Positions 1 to 4,816 of a DNA stretch of 7,289 nucleotides are shown here, one piece after another (the stretch's first letter is position 1; every line of letters starts with the position of its first letter). Position numbers and translations under genes: made by a program. The stretch is from contig CAKPXW010000087.1 in NCBI GenBank assembly GCA_934202505.1, positions 1 through 7,289 of the forward strand, written 5' to 3'. Source of the stretch: an uncultured Bacilli bacterium (GTDB lineage Bacteria > Bacillota_I > Bacilli_A > RFN20 > CAG-631). A model generated the notes under the pieces. That model worked only from the letters and a program-made list of their open reading frames with translations. It did no database searches and was not told where the DNA came from.

Positions 1-52
1 GCATAGGATAATCAATTTTGGTAGTTGATATTCTATGCTTTTTATTCTTTTG
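1..52 (+). terminator. Rho-independent terminator-like hairpin at window edge
   Basis: GCATAG (1-6) pairs with CTATGC (33-38), and the stem continues inward with a small mismatch/bulge (ATAATCAA against TTGATAT) around a loop near TTTTGGTAG. A T-rich tract (39-52) follows on the plus strand. This is the shape of an intrinsic terminator for a plus-strand gene lying left of the window. The hairpin could also end the minus-strand operon coming from 118, but the sequence past position 1 needed to see a T-tract on that strand is absent. Confidence 0.6.
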
Positions 53-90
53 TCATTCTTAACTTAATGACATTGGGCTTACCCCCCTGC
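52..90. repeat. Short perfect inverted repeat plus C-rich patch, possible element remnant
   Basis: GTCATT (52-57) and AATGAC (66-71) form a perfect 6-bp inverted repeat around an 8-base spacer. They are followed by TTGGGCTTACCCCCCTGC (73-90), much richer in C and G than anything nearby. There is no T-tract on either side, so it is not a clear terminator, and no coding sequence spans it. The compositional contrast would fit the end of an insertion sequence or another foreign remnant, but no transposase or partner repeat is visible in the window. Confidence 0.35.
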
Positions 91-117
91 TGATTTTGTT
101 ATTTTTAGCTTTTTTTA

Positions 118-798
118 CTAAACATTATTGATATTTATATTTTTTTGCTCTATCAAAGAATTGTAAATTTCATTAACTACTTCAATATAACAATTATACG
201 AAGGATGATTATAATCATTAATAGTTAAATAATAATTCTTTTTATCTAAGTAACCTTTTCTAAGTTTATTCCACATATTATTTTCTTTTATAAATTTTGT
301 TTTTTCATCAATGCCATTTGAATTTTTAATAATATTCCATTTCCATTCATCATTTTGAACAATGCCAGTTTTTTGATGAATAAGTTTGTTCCATTTACCA
401 TCTATCAATTTAGTAATTGTTAAATCTATACTAAATTCTGTTGTATTTCCTTCTTCAAAAAACATAGTTTTTGTTGTTAATGCTGATTTAGAATCATCGC
501 AATCGTTCAATTCAAACTTAGATAAAACTTCATTAAATTTACTTTTTACATATTCTTTGATATCTTTTCCTGTTTTAAATATAGAATTATTCATGTAAAT
601 AATATTAAGATTATAATCTAAATCTATTGGTTCATTTCCATTTTGCGTTTCTAATTTTTTCGCTCCACTTCCAACCATTTGCATATTAACTTGCATTTTA
701 CCTTCCTTATTTATTAAATTTACAAGTCTATTTATAATGTCCGAACAGTATCTTCTCATATTACTTAAAAACTCTTTGTCTTCTATCCAATGAAACAT
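118..798 (-). CDS. Small Pol-beta-fold nucleotidyltransferase (candidate CD-NTase-like signal synthase)
   Basis: The 226-residue product has the Pol-beta superfamily active site. G43-S44-G45 is followed at the usual distance by the metal-binding pair D59-x-D61 (PIDLDYNL), and a third carboxylate D125 lies in a beta-strand (EFSIDLTI). It lacks an obvious extra C-terminal domain and is shorter than typical CD-NTases (about 300-400 residues), so only a minimal catalytic core with some helical additions is present. I chose ATG 798 over GTG 813 because GAGGG sits about 8 bases before the ATG. The GTG would put this ribosome binding site inside the gene. It begins 16 bases after the NUDIX stop codon and is surely co-transcribed. 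By analogy with SMODS/CD-NTase systems it may make a nucleotide signal sensed by the neighbouring membrane NUDIX protein. This is inference; it could instead be a tRNA- or protein-modifying nucleotidyltransferase. The fold is confident, the product is not known. Confidence 0.72.
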   Translation of the reverse strand: MFHWIEDKEFLSNMRRYCSDIINRLVNLINKEGKMQVNMQMVGSGAKKLETQNGNEPIDLDYNLNIIYMNNSIFKTGKDIKEYVKSKFNEVLSKFELNDCDDSKSALTTKTMFFEEGNTTEFSIDLTITKLIDGKWNKLIHQKTGIVQNDEWKWNIIKNSNGIDEKTKFIKENNMWNKLRKGYLDKKNYYLTINDYNHPSYNCYIEVVNEIYNSLIEQKNININNV

Positions 799-814
799 AC
801 CTTTAACCCTCACT

Positions 815-1731
815 TTATTTTTTCTTTGTTAAATCCACATTGAAGTTTTTATTATTAAACGAATAAGTAGCTTCATCTGCTTTACTTGCTAATATTTTCC
901 AAGAATTATTAGAAATAATATCTTCATTACCTCTTTTTGACAATTTAATACCACGTGTTTCTATATCTTTTTGAGTTGCAAGTAAAAATTTATTATTTTT
1001 ATATATAATTTTATTTAATATTTTTTCTTGGTTGCTATCTAATTTAAATTCATAAATATCCGCTAAAACAAATTCATAGCATCTATAAATAGATTGATAT
1101 GAAAATTCAATAAACCTTGATGTAAAAGAATAATTTATAACACCCATTGATTTTGGATCAACAGAACTATCTTCAAATACTTCTTCAATAAATTCTCTTG
1201 TAATATCATTTTCATTTTCTCTGTTAGAAATATCTGTTTCAAAATGCTTTACAAATTCTTTTATATATTTATCTTTCATATAAAATCTATAATCATTTTT
1301 AGATGTTTTATCATTTTTTATTTTATCATCGGATTCTATATGATAATTTTTGCTTAAATAGTCTTTTTCATCATCATTATATTTATAAACCCCACCTATT
1401 GGTTGATATTTACCAGTATTACGAGAACTTTTAATTAGTAAATATTTATCATTAATTTTAATTCTATATAAATAAGCAAAAGATATTCTAATCATAGTAT
1501 CTTTATTTATATTCTTTTCTCTTCTCGATCGACGTTCTGATAATTCCCAGCTTTGTTTAATCAAAAATATCTCAACAAACATATTCCATTCTTTTGGTAA
1601 AAAAATACCAAGAAAAACTCCACTAATAGATGAAAATGCAGGGATTTTTTTACTTCACTAATTATAATTATAGTTAACAATATTATGCATACAGTTAATA
1701 ATCCAACAAACTTTTTATATTCTTTCTTCAT
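815..1731 (-). CDS. Membrane-anchored SMODS-associated NUDIX-type protein, split by a -1 frameshift at an A7 run
   Basis: Read as one gene with a -1 shift at 1645-1651, this gives a 305-residue protein. ATG 1731 starts MKKEYKK and a strong membrane helix (residues 8-25). After the shift comes a second, short hydrophobic stretch (about 35-46), a basic linker (SERRSRREK) and the NUDIX domain (about 80-280). Key residues are YQPIGGVYKY (about 109-118) and the catalytic helix R179-E180-F-x-E183-E184 (TREFIEEV). Between the glycines and this helix lies about 50 extra residues, a layout I associate with SMODS-associated NUDIX proteins. Without the shift, the zero frame ends at TGA 1561-1563 after 56 residues. 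The NUDIX frame alone could only start at ATG 1582, inside the anchor and with no good ribosome binding site. AAGAG lies 11 bases before ATG 1731. No convincing promoter is seen in 1732-1847. The likely role is effector or sensor of a nucleotide signal made by the downstream nucleotidyltransferase (inference). Confidence 0.7.
1645..1651 (-). other. A AAA AAA slippery heptamer / homopolymer at the frame junction
   Basis: On the minus strand the zero-frame codons are GTA AAA AAA TCC, so the run is A_AAA_AAA in the X_XXY_YYZ phase needed for -1 ribosomal slippage. The -1 frame is closed just upstream by TGA (1657-1655) and opens into the whole NUDIX gene (AAA AAA ATC CCT GCA). A weak hairpin (TTGGTA/TACCAA, 1594-1611) lies 33 bases further on, farther than in classical frameshift signals. 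No Shine-Dalgarno-like stimulator is seen upstream. RNA polymerase slippage, phase variation or a sequencing error would also fit; one extra A restores the frame. Confidence 0.7.
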
Positions 1732-1847
1732 ATATCATATATCTCTTTTGTATATAACATGTTTTATTATTACTAAACATTCCATCCTTTCCATATTAAA
1801 AACACATAATTCGACAAAATTTGCTCATGTTTTTATTTAATTTGCAT

Positions 1848-1876
1848 AAAAAAAGACATTCAATAACTTGAATGCC
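1848..1876 (-). terminator. Rho-independent terminator of the secretion operon
   Basis: On the minus strand GGCATTCAA (1876-1868) pairs over nine positions (one G-U) with TTGAATGTC (1863-1855) around the four-base loop GTTA. Seven T follow (1854-1848). It lies 15 bases after the lipoprotein stop codon and separates that operon from the NUDIX gene, which must therefore have its own promoter in 1732-1847. Confidence 0.9.
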
Positions 1877-1890
1877 TAATTTTATATTTA

Positions 1891-2112
1891 TTAAATCCAA
1901 GGAAGTTCTACATTAGTGGTAGTAGTTTTATTACTTTCACTAGATGTAGTGTCCTCACTTGTAAAAGATAATGAGCTTTCTTCACTATTATCTATTACAC
2001 TAGATGAAGATTCTTCACTTTCTTTATTATAAGAAAAGTTATCTTCATCATTATTACAACTAGTAATAAATATTGGTAAAATAAGTAATACTGTTAATAA
2101 AAGTTTTTTCAT
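1891..2112 (-). CDS. Small Ser/Thr-rich lipoprotein
   Basis: The 73-residue product begins MKKLLLTVLLILPIF, a classical signal peptide. It ends in the lipobox I-T-S-C with the lipidated Cys at residue 19, so the mature part (about 55 residues) should be tethered to the outer face of the membrane. The rest is low-complexity, rich in Ser, Thr, Glu, Asp and Asn. It ends in the short hydrophobic tail NVELPWI, the only non-repetitive segment. There is no recognisable domain. The gene starts 3 bases after the stop of the 44-residue peptide gene and lacks a strong ribosome binding site of its own, so translation is probably coupled. It is the last gene before the 1848-1876 terminator. The Ser/Thr stalk with a hydrophobic end could display the C-terminal tail through the cell wall; that is speculation. 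Confidence 0.8.
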   Translation of the reverse strand: MKKLLLTVLLILPIFITSCNNDEDNFSYNKESEESSSSVIDNSEESSLSFTSEDTTSSESNKTTTTNVELPWI

Positions 2113-2115
2113 TAA

Positions 2116-2250
2116 TTATTTGCCACTAAATGGGAAAAGTTCTTCTTCTTCACCAGCAACATTTCCACCAAATGCTTTACTAGTTTCTAATACATTATCA
2201 GTTTCAAATTGAATAACATCAATTGATGGTTCAATATATTCTTTTTTCAT
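2116..2250 (-). CDS. 44-residue peptide, no signal sequence, acidic C-terminal half
   Basis: ATG 2250 opens a 44-codon frame (MKKEYIEPSI...) preceded, 9 bases upstream, by the very strong ribosome binding site AAAGGGGG (2260-2267). The same site with the same spacing precedes the 508-residue gene. The N-terminal half has the pattern Lys-rich start, Y-x-x-P-x-I-x-V-I-x-F-E-x-x-N-V-L-x-T-S, which I recall as common in short proteins of gut Firmicutes without known function. The second half is G-N-V-A-G then four Glu and LFPFSGK. No signal peptide, membrane helix or Cys is present, so its localisation is unclear. It could be cytoplasmic, a chaperone-like partner of the secreted protein, or a leader-type precursor. 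It lies 19 bases after the 508-residue gene and 3 bases before the lipoprotein gene. The coding call rests on the ribosome binding site, tight operon fit and family-like N-terminus. Confidence 0.8.
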   Translation of the reverse strand: MKKEYIEPSIDVIQFETDNVLETSKAFGGNVAGEEEELFPFSGK

Positions 2251-2259
2251 CGTAATTTT

Positions 2260-2267
2260 CCCCCTTT
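2260..2267 (-). promoter_or_regulatory. Unusual G5 ribosome binding site of the 44-residue peptide
   Basis: AAAGGGGG followed by AAAATTACG and the ATG. The five-G core replaces the canonical GGAGG. It is complementary over seven bases to CCCCTTT of the predicted small RNA (6164-6170). Confidence 0.75.
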
Positions 2268-2269
2268 AA

Positions 2270-3796
2270 TTATTCTGCAGTATAATTTGCTAAATAATTT
2301 AACACACCTGAATTAGCAACTACTTGTTCATTATCAGATTGTAATGATAAGTAATCAGCTGCTATAGATTTAACTGAGCATGTTTTTGCTTGCATATAAT
2401 AATAAGTACCATCAATACAAACATAACATCTTGCAGTAACTTCTGTAGTATAATCAGCTGCAGTTAATCCAGTAAATAGAACTGCAAATTGATAATAATT
2501 ACCAGTTTCGCTTTCTTCACTTGCAAGTTCTGTATCAACTCTTACAGGAGTAAGTGCTTTTGTATTACCTGCATTTTCAACTGTTAATTCATTTTCGCCT
2601 AGAACACTAGTTGCTTGAGAAATAACACCAAATGTTACATTTGTACCTTCAGCTACTAATCCATCATATAAATCTTTAGATATAGTTGTTCCAAATCTTA
2701 ATGATGTAGATTCGATATCATAAGTATATGTTGCAGCCATTCCTGAATAAGTAATTTTAGCAGTTTCAATTCTTAATTGTGTAGTATTATCATTTGCTAT
2801 TTTAAACGAAGTTGTTCCGTTTTCAAATGAATAAGTTGTTCCAGTTAATGTTGCATCCTCATCTGAAGTTATAGTACATTTTGATAAATCATTATAGCTT
2901 TTAACTAAAGATAATTCGATTGATTTAATCAATAATTTATCACTAGTAGTTGATATTTCAAAAATATTTCCTTTATATATTCTAATTGTACCATCAACAT
3001 TAACTCCAACATGAAGATCATTAGTTCCTTTATTAGATTTAACATTAAATAGATTTTCATCTACTCCTAATAAAAGAGCATCATTTTCACCTGTCATATT
3101 GCTGGTTTTACCTGAATATTGAATAGTTGCTACTCCATCAGTATTTGTGTATGAAATATTTGTAGAATAAGCAAGTTTTAATTGAGATTTTGTAGATGCT
3201 CTTTCAAAAGTCTGTCCAATATTTTCTGGAGTTGATTGTTTTTCATAAGATAATGTATATGATTGAATAAACAAGGAGTTAACAGTTGCTGCAATTACAA
3301 TTGTCAAAGCCTCTCCAGTACCAATAGTATAATTCGAATTACCCATGGTCACAGTCACATTTCTATAACTAGTTCCAAAAGATGTATTATCAAACCATTT
3401 GTTAAATGCTGTGCCAGAACTTATTTCAGCCAAAGTCTCATTGCCGGCTTTCGCAGAAAAAGTTCCTGCGCCTTTACTAGAATTTGAATGCATATAAAGA
3501 ACAATGCCCTTAATAATATATCCATCAAGTCCTGTTATAGATAATGTAGCACTATTGCTTTTAGTTAATTGTTCTTTATTAGCAGTATAAGTGTTTTTAA
3601 AAGTAGCAGTGCTTCCTTCAATCGCACCAGTACTAGTAACAGAACTTGCTGAATCAATTGTGTATTTAACAGTTCCTGTTTCCTCTGCCTTTACCACTTG
3701 TTGTGTTTTATTATTTACTGTACTAGTGCCAGTTATTACTAAAGCAAGTGAAGCAAATAATGTTAATACCATCTTAGAAAAATTATTTCTTTTCAA
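2270..3796 (-). CDS. Secreted multi-domain beta-rich surface protein
   Basis: The 508-residue product has a long signal peptide (MKRNNFSKMVLTLFASLALVI; likely cut after A37 in VVKA-E). Two related Ser/Thr/Asn-rich beta-sandwich-like modules follow: about 43-185 (ending IQSYTLSYE) and about 195-350 (starting TFERASTKSQLKLAYS, ending IETAKITYS). A third, different C-terminal module spans about 355-508. It contains LRFGTTISKDLY and YYQFAVLFTGL...YTTEVTARCYVCIDGTYYYM, a pattern I recall from secreted proteins of gut Erysipelotrichia-like bacteria. There is no LPxTG motif, C-terminal helix or lipobox, so it is probably released or held non-covalently. No enzymatic motif was recognised; adhesion or glycan binding is a guess. 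The start is TTG 3796, chosen because AAAGGGGG lies 9 bases upstream and the signal peptide fits. It heads an operon with the 44-residue peptide and the lipoprotein, and diverges from the two-component system. Confidence 0.88.
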   Translation of the reverse strand: MKRNNFSKMVLTLFASLALVITGTSTVNNKTQQVVKAEETGTVKYTIDSASSVTSTGAIEGSTATFKNTYTANKEQLTKSNSATLSITGLDGYIIKGIVLYMHSNSSKGAGTFSAKAGNETLAEISSGTAFNKWFDNTSFGTSYRNVTVTMGNSNYTIGTGEALTIVIAATVNSLFIQSYTLSYEKQSTPENIGQTFERASTKSQLKLAYSTNISYTNTDGVATIQYSGKTSNMTGENDALLLGVDENLFNVKSNKGTNDLHVGVNVDGTIRIYKGNIFEISTTSDKLLIKSIELSLVKSYNDLSKCTITSDEDATLTGTTYSFENGTTSFKIANDNTTQLRIETAKITYSGMAATYTYDIESTSLRFGTTISKDLYDGLVAEGTNVTFGVISQATSVLGENELTVENAGNTKALTPVRVDTELASEESETGNYYQFAVLFTGLTAADYTTEVTARCYVCIDGTYYYMQAKTCSVKSIAADYLSLQSDNEQVVANSGVLNYLANYTAE

Positions 3797-3805
3797 TGTT
3801 ATTTT

Positions 3806-3813
3806 CCCCCTTT
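3806..3813 (-). promoter_or_regulatory. Unusual G5 ribosome binding site of the secreted protein
   Basis: GAAAGGGGGAAAATAACA precedes the TTG start, with AAAGGGGG 9 bases away, matching the site of the 44-residue peptide almost base for base. It fixes the TTG as the start. It can form seven Watson-Crick pairs plus one G-U with the CCCCTTTT stretch of the predicted small RNA. Confidence 0.8.
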
Positions 3814-4055
3814 CATTATATTTAAAAATAACAAATAAAGAATTTAATTATATTAGATGATTACTTTACCATCTCAATATACGGGATTATTCTAGCATAA
3901 TGCATAGTATTATTAAAGTCTAAATATAGTTTTTTTACAATTTTGTTAATTTATACTACTTAATCTTGCTTAAATAACAAGTATCGCAATATATGTCACC
4001 ATATATCAATATTAATACTATATAATAGTATTTATTAATATGTTATTTTATTTTT
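3814..4055. other. Divergent intergenic region, no gene seen
   Basis: The 350 bases between the secreted protein and the response regulator contain no supported coding frame on either strand. The left part holds the candidate minus-strand promoters. The middle (about 3920-4050) is A/T-rich with many short runs and several stop codons in all frames, and I see no hairpin terminator or riboswitch-like fold. The right end (4056-4110) holds the regulator binding-site array and promoter, listed separately. Confidence 0.6.
3847..3917 (-). promoter_or_regulatory. Candidate promoter(s) of the secretion operon
   Basis: Two alternatives are visible on the minus strand. The upstream one is an extended -10, TGCTAGAAT (TAGAAT at 3894-3889), 17 bases from a weak -35 TTTAAT (3917-3912). 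The downstream one is TTGAGA (3877-3872), 19 bases from TATAAT (3852-3847). The first would leave a leader of about 85 bases, the second about 45. Sequence alone does not decide. Neither carries the TTTAAG-N5-TTTAG repeat seen at the two plus-strand promoters. Confidence 0.4.
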
Positions 4056-4110
4056 GTTAAGTCCAGCTTAAAAATGTTTTTAAGTAAATTTTAGTTGTTA
4101 GGGGTATAAT
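4056..4110 (+). promoter_or_regulatory. Response-regulator promoter with CiaR-like half-site array
   Basis: The perfect -10 TATAAT (4105-4110) has no good -35. In its place is a direct repeat TTTAAG-TAAAT-TTTAGT (4079-4095), 9 bases before the -10, as expected for activation by an OmpR-family regulator. Further half-sites, GTTAAG (4056-4061) and its reverse CTTAAA (4067-4072), continue upstream at spacings of 11 and 12 bases, about one helical turn. The repeat resembles the streptococcal CiaR site TTTAAG-N5-TTTAAG. Autoregulation by the downstream regulator is inferred. Confidence 0.65.
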
Positions 4111-4147
4111 ATATAAATGTTTATGGAAAAAGAAGGTGAATAACTTA

Positions 4148-4816
4148 ATGAAATTGTTACTTGCGGAAGATGAAAGAGATTTAGCTAATGCTATAAAAAG
4201 AATACTTGAAAATAGTCATTATGAAGTAGATGTAGCATATGATGGTCATGAAGCATTAAATTTAATACAGAAATACCATTATGATGCTTTGATATTAGAT
4301 ATAATGATGCCACGTATTGATGGCATAACTCTTGTTAAAACTATTAGATCTTCAAATAATAATGTTCCTATTTTATTACTTACTGCAAGGGCTGAAATAG
4401 ATGATAAAGTATTAGGCCTTGATGCAGGAGCTGATGATTACCTAACTAAACCATTTGTAATTAAAGAATTACTAGCTAGAGTAAGAGCTTTACTTAGAAG
4501 AAACAATAATGAATGTGGTATACTTACTTTAGGTAATTTCTCTCTTGATTCTAAAACATATGAATTAAAAGCTGAAAGTAGTGTTCGTCTTACTAATAAA
4601 GAATTTAAACTTATGGAATATTTAATGGAAAATAAAGCATTATATTCTTCAAGTGAAAAATTATTAGAATCAGTATGGGATTTTGATACTGATTCAGAGA
4701 TCAATGTAGTTTGGGTATATATTTCCGAACTTAGAAAAAAACTTGAAAAAATTAAAGCAAATTATACAATTAAAGTAGCTCGTGGTGTAGGATATCGTTT
4801 AGAGGAAATAAAATAA
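4148..4816 (+). CDS. OmpR-family response regulator
   Basis: The 222-residue cytoplasmic DNA-binding regulator has an N-terminal receiver domain (about 1-116). It carries acidic residues E7-D8, phospho-acceptor D51 (LILDIMMP), T79 and K101 (LTKPF). A winged-helix DNA-binding domain follows (about 125-220; RLTNKEFKLMEYL and INVVWVYISELRKKL ... KVARGVGYRL). ATG 4148 is preferred over GTG 4136: AAGG lies at a good distance from the ATG, and the receiver domain starts MKLLLAEDERD there. The kinase gene overlaps the stop codon by one base (TAATG), so the pair is translationally coupled. The half-site array before its promoter suggests it controls its own expression, and a matching site before the orphan promoter at 6076 suggests a second target. 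The overall type resembles CiaR/ArlR regulators; exact orthology cannot be settled here. Confidence 0.95.
   Translation: MKLLLAEDERDLANAIKRILENSHYEVDVAYDGHEALNLIQKYHYDALILDIMMPRIDGITLVKTIRSSNNNVPILLLTARAEIDDKVLGLDAGADDYLTKPFVIKELLARVRALLRRNNNECGILTLGNFSLDSKTYELKAESSVRLTNKEFKLMEYLMENKALYSSSEKLLESVWDFDTDSEINVVWVYISELRKKLEKIKANYTIKVARGVGYRLEEIK

Noticed and set aside
7..90. Short plus-strand frame ending ...LNLMTLGLPPC
   Set aside because: It has a stop at 22-24, no ribosome binding site and only 7 codons after its ATG (67-69). It is more likely fortuitous.
815..1582. ATG 1582 as the true start of the NUDIX protein
   Set aside because: It falls inside the second hydrophobic segment, has no ribosome binding site and would leave the upstream in-phase anchor (IPAFSSISGVFLGIFLPKEW) untranslated. 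The A7 junction explains the gene better, though internal initiation cannot be excluded.
1594..1611. TTGGTA/TACCAA hairpin as a frameshift-stimulating structure
   Set aside because: It is only 6 bp, AT-rich and 33 bases past the A7 run, whereas known stimulators start about 5-9 bases after the slip site. It is noted only as the sole hairpin there.
1717..1785. Leader peptides of 16-21 codons (ATG 1785 and ATG 1780) before the NUDIX gene
   Set aside because: GGAAAGG gives ATG 1780 a fair ribosome binding site and its frame runs over the NUDIX start, so coupling is possible. The peptide has no recognisable features, and such frames are expected by chance in AT-rich DNA.
3263..3860. Plus-strand open frames opposite the secreted-protein gene, and similar ones opposite other genes
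   Set aside because: They lie wholly or mostly antisense to a gene with a convincing signal peptide and modules, have no ribosome binding sites and show no family features.
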